Assembly (NCBI GenBank): GCA_027068615.1
Contig: JAMOQV010000144.1
Coordinates: 1 to 28,851, forward strand
DNA: 28,851 bases
Reading direction: 5' to 3'
Origin: Helicobacteraceae bacterium
GTDB lineage: Bacteria; Campylobacterota; Campylobacteria; Campylobacterales; Sulfurimonadaceae
Part shown: positions 1 to 7,960 of the stretch, in pieces
Position numbering within the stretch: the first letter of the stretch is position 1
Layout of the letters: every line of letters starts with the position of its first letter
The notes under the pieces: generated by a model
Seen by the model: only the letters and a program-made list of their open reading frames with translations
The model's database searches: none
What the model was told of the DNA's origin: nothing
Translations under genes and position numbers: made by a program

Positions 1-2
1 AG

Positions 3-818
3 ATAGAAAACTTTTTAACTTTTTTAGCTACTAAAAAAAGAGTCTCTCCTACTACTCAGAATCAAGCCTTTTCTGCTTTACTCTTTTTATATAAAGAGGT
101 TTTAGGTATAGATATGAGTGAATGGAATATTCAAGCCCTTCGGGCTCAAGAGAGAAAACATATACCTGTTGTTTTGACTAAAGATGAAGTTCAAAAAGTT
201 TTACAAAATCTCAATGGTATCTATAAACTTATAGTTACTTTGATGTATGGATGTGGTCTTCGTATGAGTGAAGCTTTAAATCTTCGTGTAAAAGATATAG
301 ACTTTGGATTTGATAAGGTTTATATATGGGATTCTAAATCTTTAAAAGACAGAACTATACCACTTCCTTTAAAACTAAAAGATGAGCTTAAAGTTCAAGT
401 TACAAGGGTTGAAGAGTTGCATAAAAAAGATTTAGAAGATGGTTATGGTAGTGTTTATCTAGCATTTTTATATGCAAAAAAATACCCTCATGCAAAGTTT
501 GAAACAAAATGGCAGTACCTTTTTCCTATGACAAATCTCTCAAAAGACCCTAGAAGTAAAGAGTTAAGAAGACATCATATCCATCCTACAACATTAGGTA
601 GAAATATAAAAGTAGCATCACAAAAAGCTCAACTTAACAAAAGAGTGACTTCACATATATTTAGACACTCTTATGCTACACATTTGCTTCAAGCTGGGAT
701 AGATTTACGAAGTATTCAAGAACTTTTAGGGCATAAATCTGTTGAGACTACTATGATATATACTCATGTAGTCTCAGAACTTAACAAGGCTAAGCTTGTT
801 AGTCCTTTGGACTTTTAG
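3..818 (+). CDS. intI: Integron-type tyrosine recombinase (IntI), 5' partial
   Basis: Site-specific tyrosine recombinase of the integron integrase kind. The reading frame is open from base 3, before the first ATG at 114, and the added 37 residues match the N-terminal SAM-like core-binding domain (NFLTFLATKKRV, TTQNQAFSALLFLYKEV). The gene therefore begins outside the window, with roughly 50-60 residues missing. Catalytic residues visible are Arg in GCGLRMSEAL (codon 261-263), HxxR in SHIFRHS (654-665), LLGHKS, and the nucleophile Tyr in TTMIYTHV (759-761). Two stretches separate IntI from XerC/D and phage integrases: the added patch AKKYPHAKFETKWQYLFP and RRHHIHPTTLGRNIK. The C-terminus ..SPLDF also fits IntI. 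The stop lies 4 bases from the stop of convergent htpG. In integrons the attI site and cassettes lie beyond the 5' end of intI, so here to the left, out of view. Confidence 0.9.
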   Translation: MENFLTFLATKKRVSPTTQNQAFSALLFLYKEVLGIDMSEWNIQALRAQERKHIPVVLTKDEVQKVLQNLNGIYKLIVTLMYGCGLRMSEALNLRVKDIDFGFDKVYIWDSKSLKDRTIPLPLKLKDELKVQVTRVEELHKKDLEDGYGSVYLAFLYAKKYPHAKFETKWQYLFPMTNLSKDPRSKELRRHHIHPTTLGRNIKVASQKAQLNKRVTSHIFRHSYATHLLQAGIDLRSIQELLGHKSVETTMIYTHVVSELNKAKLVSPLDF

Positions 819-840
819 ATGGCTATAATGCTTTAGCCAT
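819..840. terminator. Hairpin at the intI/htpG convergence (weak terminator candidate)
   Basis: A perfect 7-bp inverted repeat (ATGGCTA at 819-825, TAGCCAT at 834-840) with an 8-base loop lies over the htpG stop codon, immediately after the intI stop. No T-run follows on either strand, so intrinsic termination is uncertain. It is the only hairpin at this junction. Confidence 0.3.
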
Positions 841-2715
841 TATTCTGTTTAGTCTTGCTATAAAGTCAACTGTATCATCTAGCTCCATACCATCAAACAG
901 TTTAGCTTGGTCTAGTAGTACACCTGCTGCATCGTTGATTAGGTTTACATCAGAAGTATCTTTTAGCTTTTTAAGTAGCTCGTGATTTGGGTTGATTTGA
1001 AGTATAGGTTTTGGTGCTGGTGCATCACTGTTTTGTCCCATCTGCTTCATCATTTGGTACATCATATAAGCTGGGTCTTCTTTGTCCTCTTTTAGCTTAA
1101 CTGGTGAGTCCACAAGTTCAGTTGTAGTTTCTACATCTTTTACACTATCGCCTAATGCATCTTTGAACTGTTTTAATAGTCCCTCATAAGTTTTAGCTGT
1201 TTCTTCTTCAGCTTTTTTCTCCTCTTCACTCTCTTCAAACTTAGCATCTGCTACTGGTACAAACTTGTACTCTTTATACTCTGTTACCATTGGGAAGATG
1301 ATAGTATCTACCTCTTCATTTAGCACTAAAACATCGATGCCACGAGACTTAAATCTCTCAAGAGCTGGTGAGTTTTTAAGTAACTCTAGTGAAGTTTTAC
1401 CAGTTATATAGTATATCTCTTTTTTCTCTTCATCTACATTTTTAACAAACTCCTCTATCATCACTTTTTCATCTGAGTTTAGAGTGTTGAACTGTAAAAG
1501 TTCTAAGATTTTTTCACGGTTTGCGAAGTCGCTGTAAAGCCCCTCTTTAAGTACATTTCCAAACTCTGCATAAAATTTGTCGTATTTTTCTTTGTCTTTT
1601 TTAGACATTTTTGCAAGTTCACTTAGCACTTTTTTAACAGATGCATTTTTGATTTTTGCCATAACTGCATTTGACTGTAAAATCTCACGAGAAACATTTA
1701 GTGGTAAATCTTTAGAGTCAATAACACCTCTTAAAAATCTCAAGTAAGTTGGCATAAGTTCTTTTTCATCATCAGTGATGAAAACACGGTTGATATAAAG
1801 CTTGATACCTGTTTGATAATCAACTCTATACAAGTCCATAGGAGCTTTTGAAGGGATATAAAAAAGTGTAGTGTACTCTATAGCACCCTCTGCTTTGTTG
1901 TGCATCCAAGCAAGTGGCTCTTCTGATGAGTGTGCGATTGAGCTATAAAAATCTTTATAATCTTCATCAGTTAAATCTTTTTTAGGGATTGTCCAAAGTG
2001 CATTAGCTTTGTTTATCTGAACATTTTCTACCTCTGTACGACTAGGCTCTGTCTCATTTCCTTCATCATCTGTAACAGCTGGAATATGTTTTTCTTTATC
2101 CATAAAGATTGGGAAAGGTATATGGTTTGAGTACTTTTTAACGATAGCTTCTATTCTATGCTCTTCTAAGAACTCCTCTTCACCCTCTTTCAGATGCATA
2201 ACGATTTGTGTTCCGTGACCATCCATAGTAGTTGGCTCTATCTCAAATGAACCATCCCCCGCACTTGTCCATAAGTAAGCTTGTTCTTCTCCTGCTTTTT
2301 TTGTAGTAACTTCAACTTTATCTGCTACCATAAAACAAGCATAAAAACCAACACCAAACTGACCTATAAGGTTAGAATCCTCTTTTTGATCCCCTGTAAG
2401 ATTTTCTAAAAATGCTTTAGTACCACTTTTTGCGATAGTACCTAAGTTGTTTATCAAATCTTCTTCATTCATACCGATACCAGTATCTTTGATAGTAAGT
2501 GTTTTAGCCTCTTTATTTGCTACTATATCGATACGAGGTGTAAAGTCTATATTTTTATACTTTTCATCTGTAAGAACTAGCATATTTAGTTTATCTAGTG
2601 CATCTGATGCATTAGATACTAACTCTCTTATAAAAATCTCTTTATTTGAGTAAAGTGAATGTATCATTAGGTTTAATATTTGATTTGCTTCTGTTTGAAA
2701 TTGATGTTTTGCCAT
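823..2715 (-). CDS. htpG: Molecular chaperone HtpG (Hsp90)
   Basis: Cytosolic Hsp90-family ATP-dependent chaperone of 630 residues, the normal bacterial length. The N-terminal GHKL ATPase domain shows ELVSNASDALDKL (metal-binding Asn), DTGIGM and GQFGVGFYACF. The middle domain carries LPLNVSREILQ with the conserved Arg that contacts ATP. The C-terminal dimerisation domain runs to the end. The start chosen is MAKHQFQTEANQ at 2715, because it fits the family N-terminus and has AAGGAT about 8 bases upstream. A longer in-frame start at 2784 adds 23 hydrophobic residues foreign to the family and is rejected. It appears monocistronic and diverges from mlaA across a 158-base gap. No CIRCE or HAIR heat-shock operator is visible there. 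Confidence 0.97.
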   Translation of the reverse strand: MAKHQFQTEANQILNLMIHSLYSNKEIFIRELVSNASDALDKLNMLVLTDEKYKNIDFTPRIDIVANKEAKTLTIKDTGIGMNEEDLINNLGTIAKSGTKAFLENLTGDQKEDSNLIGQFGVGFYACFMVADKVEVTTKKAGEEQAYLWTSAGDGSFEIEPTTMDGHGTQIVMHLKEGEEEFLEEHRIEAIVKKYSNHIPFPIFMDKEKHIPAVTDDEGNETEPSRTEVENVQINKANALWTIPKKDLTDEDYKDFYSSIAHSSEEPLAWMHNKAEGAIEYTTLFYIPSKAPMDLYRVDYQTGIKLYINRVFITDDEKELMPTYLRFLRGVIDSKDLPLNVSREILQSNAVMAKIKNASVKKVLSELAKMSKKDKEKYDKFYAEFGNVLKEGLYSDFANREKILELLQFNTLNSDEKVMIEEFVKNVDEEKKEIYYITGKTSLELLKNSPALERFKSRGIDVLVLNEEVDTIIFPMVTEYKEYKFVPVADAKFEESEEEKKAEEETAKTYEGLLKQFKDALGDSVKDVETTTELVDSPVKLKEDKEDPAYMMYQMMKQMGQNSDAPAPKPILQINPNHELLKKLKDTSDVNLINDAAGVLLDQAKLFDGMELDDTVDFIARLNRIMAKAL

Positions 2716-2809
2716 ATCTAAATCCTTTATTTTTTGTTTGTAAAATAGTAGCAAAAAAAAGTTAACAAAACCTTTATATATCAATTAACCTTAGTCTATA
2801 TCACTAAAG

Positions 2810-2832
2810 TTTTCTTAGTTTTGTTAAGAAAA
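2810..2832. promoter_or_regulatory. 8-bp inverted repeat upstream of mlaA
   Basis: TTTTCTTA (2810-2817) and TAAGAAAA (2825-2832) form a perfect inverted repeat with a 7-base spacer. It sits just before the mlaA -10 candidate, where a -35 element would lie, so it could be an operator for mlaA, for divergent htpG, or for both. It is AT-rich, so chance occurrence is possible. Confidence 0.25.
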
Positions 2833-2842
2833 GATATTTAGA

Positions 2843-2865
2843 TATAATTATAAAAAAGTGGGAGA
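2843..2865 (+). promoter_or_regulatory. mlaA promoter -10 and ribosome binding site
   Basis: A consensus TATAAT lies at 2843-2848, and a strong Shine-Dalgarno GGGAGA at 2860-2865, 8 bases before the mlaA ATG at 2874. No good TTGACA box is seen upstream, which is usual for the main sigma factor of Campylobacterota. This is the best promoter candidate for the mlaA-mlaC-RND unit. Confidence 0.5.
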
Positions 2866-2873
2866 GATTAAAG

Positions 2874-3575
2874 ATGAGATTTATCATAAGTTTATTTATC
2901 ATAATGAGCTTAAACATATATGCAGAAGATGACTTGCTAGATAGTTTTGAAGATGAGTTTAGCGCCGCTACAGAGAAAAAAAGTGACCCACTAAGTGGTT
3001 ATAACAAGATGATGACAAAGTATAACGATATATTTTATACAAAAGTTTTTTTTCCTATAAGTGATAAGTATGCAGAGATAGTTGCAGAACCTATTAGATT
3101 ATCTATAGCAAATTTTTTTGATAACTTAAAATTCCCTATAAGATTTATAAACAATACTGCTCAACTAAAGTTTAAAAACTCTCTCGAAGAGTCTGAAAGA
3201 TTTATCATAAACTCAACCATTGGTTTAGCTGGTTTATTTGATATAGCCAAATATAAGTTTAACATAAAAAAACACAACGAAGACTTTGGACAAACTTTAG
3301 GATACTATGGTGTAGGAAGTGGTTTTCATATAGTTTTGCCATTTTTAGGTCCATCAAACCTTAGAGATTCTTTATCTATTCTTGTAGATTCTCAAGCTGA
3401 TGTCATATACTATCTTGATTATCAAGAGGCTATGGGTTCAAAAACTTTATATTATACAAATGAAGCGTCATTTAAATCCAAAGAATATAAAAGTTTAAAA
3501 CAAGATGCGATAGAATTGTACCCATATTTAAAAGATATCTATGAACAACATAGAGAAAGCGAGATTAAAAGATGA
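2874..3575 (+). CDS. mlaA: MlaA (VacJ) family phospholipid transport protein without lipobox
   Basis: MlaA family protein that removes or moves phospholipids at the outer membrane. The 233-residue product has an N-terminal signal peptide ending near NIYA (about residue 17). The family core follows: DPLSGYNKMMTKYND, then FFDNLKFPIRFINN, INSTIGLAGLFDIA, NEDFGQTLGYYGVGSG and LPFLGPSNLRDS. Unlike E. coli MlaA there is no Cys at the signal cleavage site, so it is probably periplasmic or peripheral rather than a lipoprotein. The mature N-terminus is acidic and carries SFEDEF (residues 24-29), a motif found again in the RND protein two genes downstream. Its stop overlaps the mlaC start (ATGA at 3572), so translation is likely coupled. 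C. jejuni has a comparable VacJ/MlaC/RND gene trio. Confidence 0.93.
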   Translation: MRFIISLFIIMSLNIYAEDDLLDSFEDEFSAATEKKSDPLSGYNKMMTKYNDIFYTKVFFPISDKYAEIVAEPIRLSIANFFDNLKFPIRFINNTAQLKFKNSLEESERFIINSTIGLAGLFDIAKYKFNIKKHNEDFGQTLGYYGVGSGFHIVLPFLGPSNLRDSLSILVDSQADVIYYLDYQEAMGSKTLYYTNEASFKSKEYKSLKQDAIELYPYLKDIYEQHRESEIKR

Positions 3576-4129
3576 AATTACTATTAATTATTTTCATATT
3601 TACACTATCATTGTTTGCAAATACTGCTGATTCACTAAAAGAACTTGTTCAGATAAAGTCTGATAAGGTCTTAACTATACTTAAAGATAACAACTTAACA
3701 AAAGAGGTAAAATACAACCAGATAAATGAAGAGGTAAACAACCTATTTGATTATGATATTATGGCTATGTTAAGCTTAGGTAAAAAAGGTCGTAAACTAT
3801 TAGATAATAAGCAAAAAAAACTTTTTGTTAAACTTTTTACAGAACATATTAAAAAATCATATTTTGAAAAGTCAGATCTACTTACAGACAAAAAGATTAT
3901 AGTAAAAGAAACAAAAAAACAAAAATCAAGAATTTTCATCATATCTGAAATTGTTGGTAAAAAAGACAGTAGTGAGATGATATATAAGTTTCATAAAAAT
4001 AAACAAGGTAAATGGCTTATCTACGATGTAGAGATATCTGGAGTTAGCATCATAACATCATATAGAAAACAATTTCAAGAGATATTAAAAGATAATGATG
4101 TAGAAAAACTACTAGATGTAGTTAAATAA
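3572..4129 (+). CDS. mlaC: MlaC/Ttg2D-family periplasmic phospholipid-binding protein
   Basis: Periplasmic lipid shuttle of the MlaC (Tol_Tol_Ttg2) family, 185 residues. The signal peptide MKLLLIIFIFTLSLFA is followed by helical then beta family features: FDYDIMAMLSLGKKGRKL, then KQKKLFVKLFTEHIKKSYF, and near the end GKWLIYDVEISGVSII followed by SYRKQFQEIL. This C-terminal W..YDV...GVS...YR..F signature is diagnostic. The mature protein is markedly Lys-rich (residues about 70-120), in contrast to the acidic motif shared by its two neighbours. The gene starts inside the mlaA stop and ends 3 bases before the RND gene. Confidence 0.9.
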   Translation: MKLLLIIFIFTLSLFANTADSLKELVQIKSDKVLTILKDNNLTKEVKYNQINEEVNNLFDYDIMAMLSLGKKGRKLLDNKQKKLFVKLFTEHIKKSYFEKSDLLTDKKIIVKETKKQKSRIFIISEIVGKKDSSEMIYKFHKNKQGKWLIYDVEISGVSIITSYRKQFQEILKDNDVEKLLDVVK

Positions 4130-4132
4130 TAC

Positions 4133-6583
4133 ATGTACTTAAACTATCCAAAAACTATACTTTTTATAGTATTTTTATTTTTACTATCTATATCTACAAA
4201 TATCTCAAAAGTAGATATAGATGCCTCTAGTGAAACTCTCCTTTTAAAAAATGACAAAGATTTACAATACACAAGAGAGATAAATAAAATCTATGGCTCA
4301 AGTGAATATCTTGTTATAACATACACTCCAAAAAACAAAAGTTTATTAGATGATGAAACACTAAAAGATATAGCAGATATATCGGATGAATTAAAAAAGA
4401 TAAAAAGTGTTGATTCTGTTATGTCGATACTAAATGTCCCATTACTACAAAATCCATCCAAATCCATAAAAGATATTATAAAACATATACCAACCTTACA
4501 AACAGATGATATAAACAAAACTCTAGCAAAAAAAGAGTTTTTAACAAGTGCCTTATATAAACACAACCTAGTAAGTGATGACTTTAAAACAACAGCGATA
4601 CTAGTAAACCTAAAAAAAGATGAAAAGTACAATACCCTACTTCAAAAAAGAAATGACTTACTTTTTCAACAAGAAAACTCCTCTATAGATAAAGAAAAAA
4701 AGAGAGAACTTCTTAAGATAGAAAAAGAGTTTAAAAGCTATAGGGATAAGGTAAGAGAGTTAAATCACCAAAATATCATTAAGATAAGAGAGATTATAAA
4801 AAATCATCAACAAAATGCTCAACTGTTTTTAGGTGGAGTAAATATGATAACAGATGATATGATAAGTTTTGTAAAATCTGATGTTATAACTTATGGTGCT
4901 ATTGTTATACTACTTATCATTATGATAATATGGAGCATATTAAAACAGTTTAAATTTGTATTTATCTCTATAACTATACTTTTTGCTTCAATTATGGCTA
5001 TGCTTAGTTTTATAGGTTTAGTTGGTTGGGAGATAACCGTTGTTTCATCAAACTTTATCTCATTGGAGATGATTATAACTATGTCTTTAGTTATGCATCT
5101 TAGTGTTCACTACAACGAAGAGTTAAAATCAAATCCAACACTAACACATAAAGAGATTATAAGAAAAACAATACAAACGATGCTAAAACCATCTATTTTT
5201 GTTATATTTACCACTATAGTTGGTTTTTCATCATTGATAGCTTCTGGCATCGTTCCTGTTATAAACTTAGGTTGGATTATGAGTATTGGTGTTGCTATAT
5301 CTTTAGTTCTTACTTTTATACTTTTTCCAACACTTATGATTTTATTTGAAAAACCGATGCTAAACAAAACAACAAATTCAGACTCATCTTTTACAAAAAT
5401 ATTGGCACATTTTACAATTTATCATCAAAAAACTATACTTATTGCTAGTATATTAGTTGTTATATTTAGTATCTCTGGTTCAAAACAAATCATAGTTGAA
5501 AACTCCTTTATAGACTACTTTAAAAAAGATACTGAGATATATAAGGGTATGAAAGTTATAGATGAACAACTAGGTGGAACAACACCACTTGATATTATCA
5601 TAAACTTTGAAGAGGATAAACAAGATGATATATCTACATCACAAGATGATGATATGTTTAGTTCATTTGAAGATGAGTTTGACAAAGTAGAAAATGAAGA
5701 ACAATACTGGTTTACATCACAAAAGATGCATAAGATAGAACAGATACACAACTATCTTACATCATTAAAAGAGGTTGGTAAAGTTTTATCTTTTGCAACT
5801 ACACTTAAAATAACTAGAGATATAAACCATGGTAAAAATCTTGACAACTTAGAGTTAGCATTTTTATACAAAGAGTTACCAGAAAAATTCAAAAATATAC
5901 TAGTAACTCCATATCTAAATCTAAAAGATAATCAAGTAAGATTTACACTAAGGATAAAAGACTCTATGCAAGGTCTAAGAAGGGGGGAACTTTTAAAAAG
6001 AATAAAAGAGGATATACATACAAAACTTGGCATAAAAAAAGAAAATATCCATCTAGCAAATATGATGGTTATGTATAACAATATGCTAAATTCTCTTTTC
6101 TCATCTCAGATAAAAACTTTATCTATAGTTTTACTGATGCTTTTTATAGTTTTCTTGATACTTTTCAAATCCCTAAAAGTAGCCCTGATAGCATCTATTG
6201 CAAACATAGTACCTATAGGTGTTATATTTGGCTTTATGGGATGGATGCATATACCTTTGGATATGATGACTATAACTATAGCTGCTATTAGTCTAGGGAT
6301 AGCTGTTGATGATACTATACACTATATATATAGGTTTCAAAATGAACTAAAAAAAGATGCTAACTACAAACAAGCTATATATCGTTCACATACAAGTATA
6401 GGAAATGCTATGTTTTATACAACTATGATTATTATGATTGGTTTTTCTGTGCTTGTATTATCTAACTTTTATCCAACTATATACTTTGGACTTTTAACTA
6501 TGGTAGCTATGTTTATGGCTATTGTAGCGGACTTGATACTATTGCCACGGCTTATCTTATGGTTAAAGCCATGGACTTTATAA
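4133..6583 (+). CDS. RND/MMPL-family transporter linked to the Mla genes
   Basis: Inner-membrane RND superfamily protein (MMPL/hopanoid-exporter-like), 816 residues. It has two similar halves. Each begins with one membrane helix (about 8-24 and 432-450) and a large periplasmic domain, then a group of helices (about 252-415 and 660-815). The C-terminal half has the family motif GIAVDDTIHYIYRF in a membrane helix; the N-terminal half has LEMIITMSLVMHLSVHYNEE at the equivalent place. The second periplasmic domain contains an acidic insert with DDDMFSSFEDEF (residues 505-516), matching the mature N-terminus of MlaA. No MlaFEDB-type ABC transporter genes are in the window, so this protein may supply the energised inner-membrane step for MlaA/MlaC lipid movement (inference). 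The start has no clear ribosome site and is probably coupled to mlaC. Its TAA abuts the stop of the convergent gene with no spacer. Confidence 0.88.
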   Translation: MYLNYPKTILFIVFLFLLSISTNISKVDIDASSETLLLKNDKDLQYTREINKIYGSSEYLVITYTPKNKSLLDDETLKDIADISDELKKIKSVDSVMSILNVPLLQNPSKSIKDIIKHIPTLQTDDINKTLAKKEFLTSALYKHNLVSDDFKTTAILVNLKKDEKYNTLLQKRNDLLFQQENSSIDKEKKRELLKIEKEFKSYRDKVRELNHQNIIKIREIIKNHQQNAQLFLGGVNMITDDMISFVKSDVITYGAIVILLIIMIIWSILKQFKFVFISITILFASIMAMLSFIGLVGWEITVVSSNFISLEMIITMSLVMHLSVHYNEELKSNPTLTHKEIIRKTIQTMLKPSIFVIFTTIVGFSSLIASGIVPVINLGWIMSIGVAISLVLTFILFPTLMILFEKPMLNKTTNSDSSFTKILAHFTIYHQKTILIASILVVIFSISGSKQIIVENSFIDYFKKDTEIYKGMKVIDEQLGGTTPLDIIINFEEDKQDDISTSQDDDMFSSFEDEFDKVENEEQYWFTSQKMHKIEQIHNYLTSLKEVGKVLSFATTLKITRDINHGKNLDNLELAFLYKELPEKFKNILVTPYLNLKDNQVRFTLRIKDSMQGLRRGELLKRIKEDIHTKLGIKKENIHLANMMVMYNNMLNSLFSSQIKTLSIVLLMLFIVFLILFKSLKVALIASIANIVPIGVIFGFMGWMHIPLDMMTITIAAISLGIAVDDTIHYIYRFQNELKKDANYKQAIYRSHTSIGNAMFYTTMIIMIGFSVLVLSNFYPTIYFGLLTMVAMFMAIVADLILLPRLILWLKPWTL

Positions 6584-7954
6584 TTAGAAGAAGTCGAAAT
6601 CATCAACTTCTTCTATAACTTCATCATCTATATCTGAAAATAATGTTTCTATCTGTAAACATGCACTAATAAGTGCAAAATCGTGTGAATGTATATCGTT
6701 TTCATCTTGTTCTATAAATACACCCTTTCTCCAATGAGATAATTCATCTCTTATGATATGTAGATTTTTTATAAAACTAGCATGTTCACTTCCAGATAAT
6801 ATACCTATATCCAAATCATTTAAAAACTCAGACAGATGATTTATAACAGCATATAGTTCTAAAAATTCTTCAAAAGGTTGTATCGCTTCTGCATATCTAG
6901 CTAAGAACTTAGAAACTGCTCCTAAATTTGTTTGAGTACCCTCTTCAAACTCTGATATAGCCTCATAAAAACTATTATCCAACTTATCCAACTCTAAAAG
7001 TTTAGATATAGAAGTTGGATCTACATTTGCAGAATATTCTTGTGCAGATATATCATCTTTGGCTTTTTCTTTAACTTTTGTTACTTTCTCTTTAACAACA
7101 AGTTTTTCTAAAGATTGAGTATAAGAGTTCTCTTTCGCTCGAATATGTTCTTCAAATGTTATATCTATAAGTAAAAACATATCAGCTAAACCATCAGACA
7201 TATCTATATTTTTTCTATAAACTCTAAAAACTTTTTTACCATTAGATGTAGTGATATGTATTCTATTTTGCTCATAATCAACACTATTATAGCTACTAAA
7301 AGAATCTAAATAACCTTTTTTATTATCAAATAAACCTTTTGTATCTAGTGATATTTTATTTAAATCATCTTTAAAAAGTGGCTGAAATAAAGATTCAAAA
7401 GATTTTGAAAAGTGCTTAACCTTGCCATCTTTAAATATAATCATAGGTAAGCTATATGCATCTGTAATTTTAGATATAGTTTCCTTCTCTTTAGCAAGAA
7501 GTTCTGCTTGTTGATTTTCTCTAATAAGTTGTTGTAATAAATGCTTTTGAGATAATGAAAAAGCAACATCATAAATAGTCTCAATAAAAGCTTTTTTATC
7601 CAAAGGCTTAATTAAATACTTATCTATTTTTAAATTTATAGATTTTAAAAAATATTCCTGATCATTAAAAGCAGTAAGCATAATTACTGGAATATCTCTA
7701 TCCCCTGTACGGATCTGTTCAATCATCTCAAGACCATTTATCTTTGGCATCTGAATATCTGATAAAATAAGGTCTATCTTATCTTGATATTTATAATATA
7801 ACTCTAAGCCCTCTTCTCCATCATTGGCAACTAAAGTATTTTTAAAAAATATTTTTAATATTTTTTCAATCTCCTGTTGAGCTGAAGCATCATCTTCAGC
7901 ATACAAAACAGTTAAGTTTTTCGTTAATTCTCTAACTTCTTTAACATCAAACAT
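6584..7954 (-). CDS. Response regulator: REC - PAS-like - helical C-terminal domain
   Basis: Cytoplasmic two-component receiver protein, 456 residues. Residues 12-130 form a REC domain with acidic pair Asp21-Asp22 (LYAEDD), phospho-acceptor Asp66 (LILSDIQMP), Thr in MLTAF and Lys116 (LIKPLD). A short coiled linker (about 132-155) leads to a PAS-like domain (about 158-272: MIIFKDGKVKHFSKSFESLF ... DMFLLIDITFEEH). The C-terminal 140 or so residues are predicted helical and very acidic, ending in EEVDDFDFF. I do not recognise this part: it is not a DNA-binding, GGDEF, EAL, HD-GYP or clear Hpt domain. It is the last gene of a three-gene minus-strand unit, 6 bases after the kinase stop, so it is probably a target of that kinase. 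The output mechanism is unknown. Confidence 0.85.
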   Translation of the reverse strand: MFDVKEVRELTKNLTVLYAEDDASAQQEIEKILKIFFKNTLVANDGEEGLELYYKYQDKIDLILSDIQMPKINGLEMIEQIRTGDRDIPVIMLTAFNDQEYFLKSINLKIDKYLIKPLDKKAFIETIYDVAFSLSQKHLLQQLIRENQQAELLAKEKETISKITDAYSLPMIIFKDGKVKHFSKSFESLFQPLFKDDLNKISLDTKGLFDNKKGYLDSFSSYNSVDYEQNRIHITTSNGKKVFRVYRKNIDMSDGLADMFLLIDITFEEHIRAKENSYTQSLEKLVVKEKVTKVKEKAKDDISAQEYSANVDPTSISKLLELDKLDNSFYEAISEFEEGTQTNLGAVSKFLARYAEAIQPFEEFLELYAVINHLSEFLNDLDIGILSGSEHASFIKNLHIIRDELSHWRKGVFIEQDENDIHSHDFALISACLQIETLFSDIDDEVIEEVDDFDFF

Positions 7955-7960
7955 CTATAC

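Noticed and set aside
2716..2784. Longer htpG start at 2784 with a hydrophobic N-terminal extension
   Set aside because: The extension is foreign to HtpG, has no good ribosome site, and would export a cytosolic chaperone. MAKHQ at 2715 has AAGGAT and fits the family.
2716..2873. CIRCE or HAIR heat-shock operator for htpG
   Set aside because: Neither TTAGCACTC/GAGTGCTAA nor CTTGAGT/ACTCAAG was found in the gap.
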